64,000 nucleotides of DNA, taken from NCBI GenBank assembly GCA_030849065.1, contig JASAON010001581.1:1003-65002 (forward strand). Direction: 5' to 3'. How positions within the stretch are numbered: position 1 is the first letter of the stretch; every line of letters starts with the position of its first letter. The notes below the pieces were generated by a model, which had not been told where the DNA came from, made no database searches, and was given only the letters and a program-made list of their open reading frames with translations. Below are positions 35,024 to 45,117 of this stretch, one piece after another. A program made the position numbers and the translations under genes. The stretch is from Jaenimonas drosophilae (lineage: Eukaryota; Euglenozoa; Kinetoplastea; Trypanosomatida; Trypanosomatidae).

Positions 35024-36040
35024 TTAATCGCGGTTGCGCTTCATGCCGCGGCCTCCACGACCTCCACGGCCACCGCGACCGCCACCGCGGCCACGGCCAA
35101 CGTTCATCTTGGCGCGCTCAGCAATCTCCGACTCCACCTTGGTGATGATCTCCTTCTCCGTCTCGCCCTCCACCTTGGCAAGCGTGGGTTGCTTGCCATT
35201 GAGGGTGGCACCGCGCTGGGTCAGGGAGGCCACCATCTTCGTGGCGGTCTCGGCGTCCTGGAAGATGAGCACCGCCTCCTCCTTGGTGGGGGTGAAGACG
35301 TAGCGCACACCCTTCTGCTCCTCCACAGGCCACAAGGACTTCACGTCGGCAAACTTCTCAATCTCGCCACAGCCCGACACACGGAAGGTGCTGTCGAGGG
35401 GCATGGCCGGGGTCTTGAAGTTGGAGGAGGTGCTGCCCTCTCCCTCACCACCCACGCGACGTGTGCGGCCCTTGTTCTTGGCCGCGATCTCCGCCGCCTT
35501 GGAGGCTAAGTAGCTCGTCTTCATCTCCACGTGGAGCGCCACGCCGTCCATCGTGGGCGGGCTCGCCTGGAAGCGCTCGGCCTCCTCCGCAGATCCAAAA
35601 ACAACGAAGACGCTGGGCTTGTGGCGGCTCTCCGGGGCAGAGTCCTTCGCGCCCTGGAAGTAGCGGCGCCACACCGCCAACACCTTGCCGTGCTGGGCGA
35701 AGAAGGTGGTGAGATCCTCGAGAGATGTCGCGGTGGGTACGGGCTTGACGTAGACGGTTTGCGCATCGGTCTGGATGGACTCGGGGAGTGCGGTGCTGCG
35801 GCGGATGGCGGTGCCTTCGGCGTTGAGGACGAGCTGCGTGCTCTCACGCAGGGCATCGGCGATGAACTTCACATCCTTGCTGAGCGCGGCGAGACGGTTG
35901 AAGGTGAGGAGAACGTCGATGGAAACGAAGCCCTCGGGGTGCTCAGCCACCTTGGACTTGAGGAAGACATCCTTGGCGATGTTCACGTCGCTGAAGTAGA
36001 ACTCCACCTGACGACGAATTTTGGCAGCAAGATCAGCCAT
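35024..36040 (-). CDS. La protein (La motif + RRM + RGG tail)
   Basis: RNA chaperone that binds the U-rich 3' ends of pol III transcripts, nuclear. 338 residues: La motif at about 5-85 (IRRQVEFYFSDVNIAKDVFL, FNRLAALSKDV), RRM at about 95-185 (QTVYVKPVPTATSLEDLTTFF), a second weaker RRM-like region at about 225-300 (TFRVSGCGEIE to LIFQDAETATKMVASL), and a C-terminal RG-rich tail ending in KRNRD. Start ATG 36040. A pyrimidine tract in sense orientation lies at about 36125-36147. Conserved in length with trypanosome La (about 335 residues). Confidence 0.95.
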   Translation of the reverse strand: MADLAAKIRRQVEFYFSDVNIAKDVFLKSKVAEHPEGFVSIDVLLTFNRLAALSKDVKFIADALRESTQLVLNAEGTAIRRSTALPESIQTDAQTVYVKPVPTATSLEDLTTFFAQHGKVLAVWRRYFQGAKDSAPESRHKPSVFVVFGSAEEAERFQASPPTMDGVALHVEMKTSYLASKAAEIAAKNKGRTRRVGGEGEGSTSSNFKTPAMPLDSTFRVSGCGEIEKFADVKSLWPVEEQKGVRYVFTPTKEEAVLIFQDAETATKMVASLTQRGATLNGKQPTLAKVEGETEKEIITKVESEIAERAKMNVGRGRGGGRGGRGGRGGRGMKRNRD

Positions 36041-37151
36041 GAGTAGGTGTGTGTGTGTGTAGGTGTGTGTTGGTGTGTTATGAATGCTAAGGCAGGTATG
36101 TGCGGGTGTGGTTGATGCAAGTAATGAAGAAGGGGGAGAAGAAAAAGCATAGGTTGATGACCAGTGAATGTGTGGCCATGATAAAAAAGATGTTTAGCTC
36201 ATGTGTACGTTGAGTGATGCCCACACAATGTTCTTGTGCTTGTTTTTGGAGGACACAGTCGTCCATCATCCATGGCTGAGTTATAAATTGTTTTTTTTTT
36301 TTTGGCTCACAGTTTACGTACGTTGAATCTCCGTCATCCTCCTCTCTCGACGTGTGCATGTGCGGCTGTATCTGCCCGCACAGATGAAGATATGAGGCGG
36401 AGTGAGCTGCGCAAAAGTAAGGACGCCACAACCACCATGCGGGAGAAGGACGATGTGCGTATGGCTCCGCCCCCCTCTCACATTCTGTGTGTGTGTGTGT
36501 GTGTGAGTGTGTGGGAAGCCTCCATCTCCGTCGGTCAGAGAGGAAGGATGAGTATGAACGGATAATGCGGTCGACGACGATATCGATGGATTGCGAAAAA
36601 AAAACACACTAAATTCTTGTTTGTTTTGGCACCCAACAACGGGAGAGTCCAGGAACGCCGTGCTTCTTTTGATGGAAGAGTTGACGCACATGTGGGCGTG
36701 TGCAAAGAAGGAGGAGGAGCTGTTCGTGCGTGTGGCACACACACACGCACACACACGCACACATCTACAGACATGAGCTCCTCTCACCTCGCCATCAACA
36801 CACCACACCACCATGAGCACCACCACCTCCGTGCGTTTGGGGGTGCGCCAACAAGGTCAGCGACCGAGCCAAGGCGCGCGAGTCCTCCAGCGAGGTGATG
36901 AGGTACCTCCACCCACCCCCTCCATCCTCAACACACAACAAGCATGAATGAGCTACTTTTCACACACCTCATGTCTGTCTGTCAGTGCGTAGGATGCAAA
37001 CGGCCTTCTTCAGTTCCGCTAGTAAGTGATGAATGAACGACGAGGGCATGTCAACGAAGGCACACCAACATTATCTTTTTTTGTGTGGTCTCGTCGCACG
37101 ACCATCGCATGAGCATCTCTTTCATCTTTCTTCTTCTTCTTCTTGCTCTCT
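36041..37151. other. 1.1-kb intergenic region
   Basis: TG repeats at 36047-36080 and 36487-36511, a T run at 36291-36303, CA repeats at 36737-36762. Frames present are low-complexity and end in repeats; none is supported as a gene. It probably holds the La 5' UTR and the 3' UTR of the lipoyl-protein gene. Confidence 0.5.
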
Positions 37152-38342
37152 CTACTTGCTTGCCTTTGCGGCCTTGGGCTTAGGCATGGCAGAGATGAGG
37201 TTCTTCAGGAGCTTCGAGTCATCCACACGCTTGAAGACCTGCCCAGCCTGCAGAAGCACATCGTAGATACCACCAACAACCGGAGTGGGCCCAGCAACCG
37301 CCGATGTCTTGGCAGCAGCAGCCGAGGATGATGATGAAGAGCTGGCGTGGCTCTTGGTGAGAGCGAGGGCGGGCGTGGCATCGTTGTAGTCGAAGCCAGG
37401 AAGACCGGCGAAGTCGGACTTGATGAAACGGCCACCCTTGCCAGATGGGGAGAGACGGTCCACCACAGTATCATCCAAACCGGCGGCGATGCGCATGACG
37501 CTCGGGCCGCTCGCCGCGATGGCCTCTTGAAGGGAGCTTCCATAGCGTGTGCCGCTGGCGGCCTTGGGAGCAGCAGCAGAAGCAACAGGGGCGGCAGAAG
37601 CTGGAGCAGCAGCCGCAGGAGCACCCACGGCGTCCTCTGGATGATAGTTCTGCACCTTCTCCACATCCGCGGCCTCCGCCACCATCACCGCAATCGTCTT
37701 GGAAACGTCAGCCGTCTGGCCGTTTTGGCAGTAAATCTTGGCCAAGTAGCCCGCCTCAAAGGTGTTGGTGTAGTCCACGACGGCCTTGTCAGTCTGAACG
37801 GTGCAGAAGACCTCACCCTCCTTGACGAGCTCACCCACCTTCTTCTTCCACTCCACGATGGTGCCGGTTTCCATGGAGGGGGAGAGGGCGGGCATGAAGA
37901 CGGCCTCGACACTCACGCCTGCCGGGGGCTCAGATGAGGTGCCGCTGGGAGAGCTGCTCGCTGGGGCAGCAGCAGCAGCAGCAGCAGGAGGAGCTGGAGC
38001 AGCTGGTGCCTCCTCTGCGGCAGCCACGGCACCGTCTGGACTGTACTCATCGGCCTTGCCCACGTCAGCGGCGTCGTCCACCATCACCGCAATCGTGGAG
38101 GCCACCGGGGCCGTCTGACCGTTTTGGCAGTAAATCTTGGCCAAGTAGCCCGCCTCAAAGGTGTTGGTGTAGTCCACGACGGCCTTGTCAGTCTGAACGG
38201 TGCAGAAGACCTCACCCTCCTTGACGAGCTCACCCACCTTCTTCTTCCACTCCACGATGGTGCCGGTTTCCATGGAAGGGGAGAGGGCGGGCATGAAGAC
38301 GGCCTCGAAGTTAACGAGCCAGAAGAGTGTACGGCGCATCAT
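37152..38342 (-). CDS. E3-binding-protein-like lipoyl protein of a 2-oxoacid dehydrogenase complex
   Basis: 396 residues, mitochondrial by family. After a short basic-hydrophobic leader (MMRRTLFWLVNF) come two lipoyl domains with lipoylation sites TDKAVVDY at about K53 and K186, separated by Ala/Pro linkers. A peripheral subunit-binding domain follows at about 270-320 (PSVMRIAAGLDDTVVDRLSP, GGRFIKSDF). The 230-residue acyltransferase domain with HxxxDG is absent: the chain ends about 75 residues later. That architecture is E3BP/PDHX, which docks dihydrolipoamide dehydrogenase, rather than a catalytic E2. The two lipoyl domains are almost identical at DNA level. The start is ATG 38342 or 38339. 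Confidence 0.88.
   Translation of the reverse strand: MMRRTLFWLVNFEAVFMPALSPSMETGTIVEWKKKVGELVKEGEVFCTVQTDKAVVDYTNTFEAGYLAKIYCQNGQTAPVASTIAVMVDDAADVGKADEYSPDGAVAAAEEAPAAPAPPAAAAAAAPASSSPSGTSSEPPAGVSVEAVFMPALSPSMETGTIVEWKKKVGELVKEGEVFCTVQTDKAVVDYTNTFEAGYLAKIYCQNGQTADVSKTIAVMVAEAADVEKVQNYHPEDAVGAPAAAAPASAAPVASAAAPKAASGTRYGSSLQEAIAASGPSVMRIAAGLDDTVVDRLSPSGKGGRFIKSDFAGLPGFDYNDATPALALTKSHASSSSSSSAAAAKTSAVAGPTPVVGGIYDVLLQAGQVFKRVDDSKLLKNLISAMPKPKAAKASK
37711..37909. repeat. lipoyl-domain repeat, copy B (pair at 38110-38308)
   Basis: Part of the second lipoyl domain; repeats at an offset of 399 bases. From 37721 to 37877 the match to 38120-38276 is perfect over 157 bases as read, then differs by one base and resumes to about 37909. 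Confidence 0.9.
38110..38308. repeat. lipoyl-domain repeat, copy A
   Basis: First lipoyl domain counterpart of 37711-37909. Synonymous differences are nearly absent, so the two have been homogenised recently or duplicated recently. Confidence 0.9.
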
Positions 38343-38875
38343 TGGCAATGGGGATGATGATGATGGTATTCAGCAACACACAACAGCAACAAATAGGTGA
38401 AAATGAAGAGAAGGGTACGGTAGGGAGGTGTCTGTGCGGAAGAACGACACACAAGTAACTATGATTCTGAAGACAACTAGAAGGCTACTCATACAACAAC
38501 AACAACAACAACAACAAGAGAAAGATGTGGCTTGGTAGAAGGACTCAACACCTGAATGAGTGTGCGTTGATTGTTATTGACCATGGAGTTGTTTGGATGC
38601 ATCACTAGCCCAGCTTCATTCAGAAGATGGAAGAGCTCTGATGTCTTGTTGATGGCCCCGCACAACACAGCATAGTGCCGACCACACACGACGATGAACG
38701 GCGACGGTCATGGAGGTGAGGTGGGGGGGGGGCTGGGTGGGGAGATCATATAAAGGAATCGCAAACTGAAACGATGGAGCCACACACACACATGAAGAGT
38801 GTGTGCGCCTGGGCCAACAACAACAACAACAACAACAATATTCACCTTCCACAGCCCTGGACCTTCACTCGAAGA
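38343..38875. other. intergenic region with CAA microsatellites
   Basis: (CAA)8 at 38494-38517 and again at 38815-38838, a G run at 38724-38732, and a CA tract at 38781-38791. No gene supported. Confidence 0.6.
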
Positions 38876-39175
38876 TCAAATGAGGAGTAGGAAGATGATG
38901 ATAACAACAAGTGAGATGACTACGGCGTAGAAGCCACGGTTTTCACTGTCCTTCAGCAGCTGAATGACGCTCTGGTTCTGACGCCTGCCTTGGTCTGCCG
39001 CACGCTCAACGTTGTCTTGGAGGTCGTTGAGCATGTTGCCATGCTCGTCTAGGGATTCACCAATCAACAGGGCGGCGTTCCGGGTGCCCATCACGGAGTG
39101 GTGGAGCTCGTCGAGCAGGTCATTCTGCTTCTTGCTCTCCGACTGGAGCTCGGCGTAGGCCATGCGGTTGCTCAT
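38876..39175 (-). CDS. Q-SNARE, C-terminal anchored (Bet1/syntaxin-8-like)
   Basis: 99 residues: one SNARE heptad region at about 10-78 with a central Gln at the zero layer (LNDLQDNVERAAD / RRQNQSVIQ region), then a C-terminal hydrophobic anchor of about 18 residues (GFYAVVISLVVIIIFLLLI, last 19). Short length and no N-terminal regulatory domain fit the Bet1/Qc class acting in ER-Golgi or endosomal fusion. The subclass is inference; the SNARE plus tail anchor is clear. Confidence 0.85.
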   Translation of the reverse strand: MSNRMAYAELQSESKKQNDLLDELHHSVMGTRNAALLIGESLDEHGNMLNDLQDNVERAADQGRRQNQSVIQLLKDSENRGFYAVVISLVVIIIFLLLI

Positions 39176-39531
39176 GATGATGGATGAAGTGATTGGAGAG
39201 AGGAGAGAAGGTGCTCTTTATGAAGAAAGAGGTATGTAGGATGGATTCAGCTGGGTTGCTGAGTTCCTTTGTGTGTGTGTGTGTGTGGCTCTCAGTCGTA
39301 GAGGCTAGGGTCCTCAAGCCACAACGCGCGCTCTACAACAACAACAACAACAACCTCCCCACGCGCCAATCAAAGGTGAGATGTGAAAAAGATGAAGAAC
39401 AGAGATATACACGTACACACAGGAGCGTCGTCCTCATCAAAGAAGAAGAAGTCGCAGCTAATTTGGTTAATCGCAAACAAGGATTTCTTTCTCTCTCCTC
39501 CTCCTTCAGCTCCACACCGCAGCAGCCCGCG
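39176..39531. other. intergenic region
   Basis: TG repeat at 39270-39286 and (CAA)5-6 at 39338-39355. A purine-rich stretch at 39185-39225 is a sense-strand pyrimidine tract and may be the trans-splice signal of the SNARE gene. No gene supported. Confidence 0.5.
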
Positions 39532-40395
39532 CTATTCTGGCCGCTGACGTACCTGAGGCTGTTGCTGCTCCTGCTGCAACAGCTCCGTGCCACCAACTTC
39601 TTCACGAAGCCGCTTGGAGCCAACGTGTGCCCCACGCCAGTCATGTGGCAGCACAACAGAAACTGCTGGTGTTGGTGGTTGTGGTGCTACCACTGGACCA
39701 TCTTCTGTGCGTGGCCGCGGCTGCCAGTGCGCCAACATCATCTCTTCCTCGCAGGGAAACGACGTGGGGGCGGAACGTTTGCGATCTGCATGAAGGGTGC
39801 CACCCTCCACAGCCTCTGGGTGCCATGTGAGAAGCAGCGGTGTTGTTGGCCGAGTCTCTGGAGAGCTCCACGCCGCCGCCGCCGTCGCCGCACGTCGAGC
39901 GAGAACACGTTGTAGGCGATCCGCAGGAAAGTGAGAGGGGTGGCCGAGGAGATTGGGGGGCAGAAGGACGGTGATGGAGGTCGGCGTCTTTTGTGGCTGA
40001 GCATCATCATCATGTGCCAATGATTGTGAGGATGAGAGCCACCTCCATTGTTGGCTTTCTTCATCCTCGTTGTGGTGGGTGGCGAGAGCATCATCATTAT
40101 TATCATCATCATCCACGATCGCATGCGGGGTGGTGAATGGAGGTGAGGCATCTACGCAAGGCCACGTTGGCTGACCATTCCAGCCCAGCGACTCCTCATC
40201 ACCGTACGCCCAGCCCAACGACGTCGCGCCACCATCCATAGCGTAAGGTGCTTCACCAGATGAGCTCTGCATGTTGTTGTTGTTGTTGTTGTTGCACCCG
40301 AGGGATGGATCGCCGTCTGTAGAAGTGAGCCACCACGTATGTGCAGCAGGTGGCTGAGGGGCACCACCATCGTTGGCGTAGTTGGCACCAAACAT
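39532..40395 (-). CDS. hypothetical protein with poly-Asn tract, 287 residues
   Basis: Not recognised. The frame is open upstream to 40791, but ATG 40395 (MFGANYANDGG) is preferred: the segment before it is low-complexity and contains the probable trans-splice tract (purine run on the plus strand at 40641-40675, sense pyrimidines). The product has Asn7 from a CAA-type microsatellite, acidic and Trp-rich regions, and two similar motifs, SITVLLPPNLLGHPSHFPADR and AVSVVLPHDWRGAHV (outline), that may be short linear binding motifs. The C-terminus is Gln-rich. Nuclear or cytoplasmic location cannot be told. Confidence 0.5.
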   Translation of the reverse strand: MFGANYANDGGAPQPPAAHTWWLTSTDGDPSLGCNNNNNNNMQSSSGEAPYAMDGGATSLGWAYGDEESLGWNGQPTWPCVDASPPFTTPHAIVDDDDNNDDALATHHNEDEESQQWRWLSSSQSLAHDDDAQPQKTPTSITVLLPPNLLGHPSHFPADRLQRVLARRAATAAAAWSSPETRPTTPLLLTWHPEAVEGGTLHADRKRSAPTSFPCEEEMMLAHWQPRPRTEDGPVVAPQPPTPAVSVVLPHDWRGAHVGSKRLREEVGGTELLQQEQQQPQVRQRPE

Positions 40396-40913
40396 CTCGC
40401 CACAGCTAGAATATGTGTTGCGGAACGTGTAGAAGGATAAGAGTATGTGCGTGTGTACGTGAAGGGGGAGGCTGTTGGCAGTTGTGTGCTGCTGAGCGAA
40501 GGAAGACGTATGGCCAATCAATAATAATAAGAAAAGATGTTGTGTATGTATATGAGGTGAAGTGGTTGTGCAATGGACCTCGCGAAGTATTCCGAGGTCG
40601 GATGTTGCTAGTGTGGTGGTGCCTGCCAAGGACAGCCAAGAATGAAAAGAAAAAAGAAGAAGAAGAAAGGTGAAGGTGTACCACAGCTCCACGCAGGGGG
40701 GTGGGGTGGGGTGGGACATTATGAGATCAGAAAAAAACAATGCACGTGTTGTGTGTGTTTTATTGTTGTTGCCAGACTTGCTGACGGCCACTACCCTCTG
40801 GGATCATCATGGCGAATGGATGCCAACGTGTGTGTGCGTGCATTGGCGGAGGTGGAGGTGTGCTCCTCCTTCTATGCAGATGACCTCCACCGCACACCTA
40901 CACACCCTGCATC
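40396..40913. other. intergenic region
   Basis: Mainly a purine-rich segment at 40641-40676 (sense pyrimidine tract) and TG-rich stretches at 40741-40760 and 40828-40840. No gene supported. Confidence 0.5.
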
Positions 40914-42284
40914 TTATGCGCACACAAGCAGCTGAAGACGGCCGAGCTCCGACACCGCTGCCACAATGTTGCCACAACCCGCCATCCCGCGCAGTCCATC
41001 GCTGCCCGGGGTGATGATGGCCGTGGAGGGCTCCTTCATCAACACCGCCTCTCCATTCGCCCGAAACATGACGGCCTGGCAGTGATAGTGCTCCGACACA
41101 TCGTTGCCACGTGGGGTGTGTGAGGGCAGAGCTCCGCTGGGGTCATAGCTCCACGTCAGGAGTGGGCCCGTCAAGCTGCAGGTTAGCAGGTCGGTGCTGT
41201 AGGGTGCGTGCATCCCAGACACCACGTGCGGGCTCGACTTGCCTAGGCTCACCACCACCTGCGCTGCGGCCTCATCCGCGGCACGGCGGAGGTCCCAGAC
41301 CACCACAGCTCCACCTTCCGTACCAACCATCAGTTGATGATCGCGCACGGTGAGGGCGGTGAGACGATCGTGTGGGCTCCACCGCCACGCCCGACGCACC
41401 GCGGCGTTGCCGCTCATGGCGAGGTTTACCTCCACGACGGCGTGGTGGCAGAGGAGGAGAACCGCATCGCCACGCCCGGGGAGGGCGGCCATGGCGGTGA
41501 CGTCGAAGCCCGACACCGCGGGCAGCACCAACTGCCGCACCACACGTCCACGAAGACCGCGGAGCTCCACCACCTGCACCGCCGCCAGCCCACGACCACT
41601 GTTGTTGTTGTTGTTGTTGTTATTGTTGTTGTTCTGCTCGTCTGTGGTGGAGGTGCAGCTCCCTGCCGCGACGATGTAGGTAGATGGAGGTACCACCGCA
41701 CCATCCGATGCCACGGGCGAGCCAATATGCTGCACGTCGAGCGCCACAGCGGCTGACCAACGCACCGAGGAAACATCATCATCCCTCATCTCTTCAATTG
41801 GCCGAGGAAGTCGGCGGTACTGCAGCTGGCCACGACGGGGATGACCGGCGGCACAGCCATCGCCCACACTGGTGCCAGCCTTGGTGGAGCTCTCTTCTTC
41901 CGCATCTTCATCCTCCTCCTCCTCCTCATCATCACTGGGCTGAACCACCTCACGATGGAAGAGGTATGAGATGCTGCTGCCGTCAAAGGCCTCGCCATGC
42001 ACCACCACCACGACCTCCGCCAAGTCGGCGCTGAGTTGTGGCACGGCGGCGTACACGTTGGCCACTCCGGCCACAGGCACCTCGAGCACACGGAGTGGCG
42101 CGGCATCATAGTTGGGTGTGTTAAGCTCCACGACAGTGAAGGTGGCGGGCTGACCGCGCCTGCGCGCATCCTCGTTGGTGGCGTAGATGACGGTGGCAAT
42201 GACGATGTGCTCCTTCATGTGGTGGAGCACCTCCACTTTGCGGGGCTCCTGCTGGAGCTCACACTGTGCGACGCGGTGAAGCAT
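40914..42284 (-). CDS. WD40-like beta-propeller protein
   Basis: 456 residues from ATG 42284 (MLHRVAQCELQ). The frame is open further upstream, but that part is encoded by TG repeats and is Cys/His-rich noise. Repeated propeller blades are seen, best in RLTALTVRDHQLMVGTEGGAVVVWDLRR (outline), with weaker copies before and after (VSGMHAPYSTDLLTCS..LLTWSYD). It carries an acidic run (DDEEEEEDEDAEEE) and an 11-Asn run from a microsatellite in a surface loop. Function unassigned; nucleoporin- or trafficking-type WD proteins are possible but unsupported. Confidence 0.7.
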   Translation of the reverse strand: MLHRVAQCELQQEPRKVEVLHHMKEHIVIATVIYATNEDARRRGQPATFTVVELNTPNYDAAPLRVLEVPVAGVANVYAAVPQLSADLAEVVVVVHGEAFDGSSISYLFHREVVQPSDDEEEEEDEDAEEESSTKAGTSVGDGCAAGHPRRGQLQYRRLPRPIEEMRDDDVSSVRWSAAVALDVQHIGSPVASDGAVVPPSTYIVAAGSCTSTTDEQNNNNNNNNNNNSGRGLAAVQVVELRGLRGRVVRQLVLPAVSGFDVTAMAALPGRGDAVLLLCHHAVVEVNLAMSGNAAVRRAWRWSPHDRLTALTVRDHQLMVGTEGGAVVVWDLRRAADEAAAQVVVSLGKSSPHVVSGMHAPYSTDLLTCSLTGPLLTWSYDPSGALPSHTPRGNDVSEHYHCQAVMFRANGEAVLMKEPSTAIITPGSDGLRGMAGCGNIVAAVSELGRLQLLVCA

Positions 42285-42568
42285 GAATGTTGTGTGTGTG
42301 TGTGTGTACGGGGTGGATCTAAGCTGCACGTTGAGAAGTACCTTGACAACAGATATACTACAACACATACATGACAACCACAAAGAGGGAAGACAGACAA
42401 CACATATATATATGTGTGTGTGTGGGCAAGTACAACAACACAATCGATGTTGCTGAATGACGACGTTGACCACGTCTTCACTACAGTAGTGAGTATGTAT
42501 TGTTGTTGTTGTTGTTGTTTTTCATTAACTTCGATTTATACGTGGTCGTGTTTGGTTATGTGTGGGTC

Positions 42569-44128
42569 TCAGTCGTCCATGTCAATGTCAGGGATCTCAT
42601 CCATGTTGTCCTCGGGCTCCACATACTGCGGCCGTGAGGATGATGAAGGAGCTGTGGCGGTGGTGGCAGGAGCCACTCGTGCCACAGGTGCCGCCACAGA
42701 AGCTGTTGTTGCTGTTGTTGTTGTTGTGGCAGTGGGGGCATTCGTCAGTGGAGGTGCAACCGCCATGGGTGGTGCTGCCACAGAGGGGCGTAGAGCGCTG
42801 CCCTCGGATGCGGCGTATGGCGCCAGCTGCTGACGTGGCACCATGGAAATCACGGGAGCGGCGGCAGGTTGCACCACGACAGGCACATCCACGGCAGGTA
42901 CGTACACCTTGCGACGTGGCTGCTCCAACTCCGTCTGTGGTGGCGTGTAGGCTGGGAGCACCGCGGGATGATGCAAGCGATGAATGAGCTGCTGCAACTG
43001 TGCGGTGGCGGCGAGCACCTCGGCATAGACGGCAGCGGAGGGAAGTGGCACCTGAACCTCCTCACCTGTTTCAGATGAAGGAGCTTGCACCAAGAGCCCA
43101 CGATGCAGGCGTTGGTGCATCTCACGAATCCACCGCATCGCAACATGTGTGATGGTCGCCGGCACCGGTGAGAGGACGTTGAGGAGGGCGTGGAGGAGCT
43201 GCACACAGGCGGCCTGCCACGCCGTGGGAACGCGCCACCGCCGCAACGCCTTGACATCGGCCCCGACCTCATTCTCCATCGTGGCGCTGGCGTAGGATTG
43301 TGATGGGCTTGTGCTGGTGCTGGGCAGCCCGCGGAGGAGGTCCTTGGCATCGATGAAGTGAAGCATTCCCTGCTCCACCACCTCCAAGGAGAAGCGCAGC
43401 GCGAAGGAGGTGAGGCCCGCACGTGGAGGTAGTTGGGGCCCAAGGGCGTAGACGAGGTCGGCCATTGCACGGAGCTTCCGCTGCACACACAACACGTAAA
43501 AGTGCCGGTCAGGTGCCAACAATCGGCTCTCCACCTTGCGTGCTACCTCCTCTGTTGTTGTTGTTGTCGTGGTGGTTGTGCCGCCATCGGCGAGGAGCTC
43601 CGGCTGCATCACCTCCGGCACCACACAGGCCGCCTCGAGCATGAAAACACCGGGGCTGTGCAGCACCACCTCCACCACCTCCTCGAGCAAACGTGTGGCG
43701 CCGCCACGGAAGAGGAGGCCAACGAGTGCCGCGACTTCCCAGCATTCTGCGCAAGATAAGAGCGGTGTTGTCATGGCGAGCGTGAGCCGTTGCACCACAT
43801 CCTCCACCACAGGAAGCATCTGCAGGCCAAAAGCGGTGAGGGCAGTGGCGAGGCTGCGGTAGTGCGGCGCGGCCATGGCGGCGAACATCTCAAACGCCTT
43901 GGCGTTGGCGGCATCGTCGGCACGTCCAGCGGCACGTTGACGGGCCACGTGTTCGTGTGCTTCTCGGGCGATGGCGTCGAGGGCGGCCAAGGTGGCATGA
44001 AGGACCTCCTGCGAGGTTGTGTGTTTCTGCACCACAGTGAGTGTGGTGGTGGTGGCGGCATCACCACCACGTGCAGCGGCGTTCTCTGCTCCGCCCGAGG
44101 TGGAGGACCGACTACGCTTCTTGGCCAT
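42569..44128 (-). CDS. hypothetical helical protein with basic start and acidic end
   Basis: 519 residues from ATG 44128 (MAKKRSRSSTSGG), an N-terminus that reads as a nuclear localisation signal. The body (about 60-370) is all-helical and Leu/Ala-rich, suggesting HEAT/ARM-type repeats; the next 130 residues are Pro/Ala/Thr-rich; the end is NMDEIPDIDMDD. A basic start, helical repeats and an acidic C-terminus would fit a nucleolar assembly factor of the Rix1/PELP1 sort, but this is speculation without an alignment. Upstream open codons to 44227 are microsatellite-derived and left out. Confidence 0.6.
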   Translation of the reverse strand: MAKKRSRSSTSGGAENAAARGGDAATTTTLTVVQKHTTSQEVLHATLAALDAIAREAHEHVARQRAAGRADDAANAKAFEMFAAMAAPHYRSLATALTAFGLQMLPVVEDVVQRLTLAMTTPLLSCAECWEVAALVGLLFRGGATRLLEEVVEVVLHSPGVFMLEAACVVPEVMQPELLADGGTTTTTTTTTEEVARKVESRLLAPDRHFYVLCVQRKLRAMADLVYALGPQLPPRAGLTSFALRFSLEVVEQGMLHFIDAKDLLRGLPSTSTSPSQSYASATMENEVGADVKALRRWRVPTAWQAACVQLLHALLNVLSPVPATITHVAMRWIREMHQRLHRGLLVQAPSSETGEEVQVPLPSAAVYAEVLAATAQLQQLIHRLHHPAVLPAYTPPQTELEQPRRKVYVPAVDVPVVVQPAAAPVISMVPRQQLAPYAASEGSALRPSVAAPPMAVAPPLTNAPTATTTTTATTASVAAPVARVAPATTATAPSSSSRPQYVEPEDNMDEIPDIDMDD

Positions 44129-44508
44129 CGGGCAGTGTTGTTGTTGTTGTGTGTGTGCGGATGAAACCCCACACGAGCTACTGATGATGCACATGATATG
44201 CATGAAAAAACAACAACACAAACACATGTTGTGTGTGTGAGAGAGAGATGGAAGCGAGAGAGGGATGGATGATGGGTATGTACGTATCTGGTGGCATACC
44301 TCCCAAACGGGGCAACAGCAACAACAACAACAACAACAACAACATCATCATCATCATCATGTGTGTGTTTTGATTGGGAGAGGTGAGGGCCACGATGGCC
44401 CCTCCTGTCGTGGGACGAAAAAAACAACAACAACAAACCAGCGATAGGGATGGATGAGTGAGTGGGAGTGGAGATGTGTGTGTGTGTGTGTGGCGAGGGG
44501 GAGTGGCA
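44129..44508. other. microsatellite-rich spacer
   Basis: (TTG)4 at about 44137-44148, (CAA)8 at 44319-44342 followed by (CAT)6 at 44343-44360, CAA run at 44424-44436, TG repeat at 44475-44492. TTG upstream and CAA downstream could pair in the transcript. No gene supported. Confidence 0.6.
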
Positions 44509-45117
44509 CTACTTCTTCTTCTCTTCCACGATGCTCTTGACGTGGGTGGAGCTCAGTACCTTCTCGTACATTTGCAATGCCATGTGCAGGTCCCGCGGGG
44601 TGGCGAGGGTTGCCTCATCCACCGTGAGTGGCCCCGTCGGTTGAGCATCCACGAAGAAGTCGGTCTTGCAGTACACGAGACGCTTGCCCATCTTATCAAT
44701 GGTGCTCACCACCACCACACGCTCGCCCTCCCGCAGTGGCCGCACCATCTGCGATTGGATGCTCACCGAGACGTGCACGTTGAAGGCGGGCAGGAGCCGC
44801 TCCATCACGTGGAGGGAGTTGCAGCTGTCGCAGGTGGCGGTGGCGAAGCCAAAACTGAATTCCTTCGCGGAGGTGCGGAGATTGGCATCGCAGCTCCCCG
44901 GGGTGATGGTGAGAGGGAAGGCCATCATGGCGGCGATGGAGGTGCCTGGCCGACGTGGATTAGGCTCCAACGCCACCTTGACAGACTCTGGCTTGAGGCC
45001 GAGGACCTCCACGTTCATCTTGGTGATGGGGTTATCGCAAATGAAGCGGTGAAAGTGCTCCGCGAAGGTGGGGCTGTGCTGCAGCACAGGCACCCAGCAG
45101 GCTTGGCGGGTTAGCAT
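44509..45117 (-). CDS. hot-dog-fold thioesterase-like protein
   Basis: 202 residues from ATG 45117. The C-terminal half has the hot-dog pattern: a long helix region with GTSIAAMMAFPL, then strands FNVHVSVSIQSQMVRPLREGERVVVVSTI and KMGKRLVYCKTDFFVD (both in outline), as in PaaI/THEM-type acyl-CoA thioesterases. The usual catalytic Asn/Asp-Gly is not clear, so activity is uncertain. The N-terminus (MLTRQACWVPVLQH) could be a short mitochondrial targeting stretch. Confidence 0.7.
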   Translation of the reverse strand: MLTRQACWVPVLQHSPTFAEHFHRFICDNPITKMNVEVLGLKPESVKVALEPNPRRPGTSIAAMMAFPLTITPGSCDANLRTSAKEFSFGFATATCDSCNSLHVMERLLPAFNVHVSVSIQSQMVRPLREGERVVVVSTIDKMGKRLVYCKTDFFVDAQPTGPLTVDEATLATPRDLHMALQMYEKVLSSTHVKSIVEEKKK

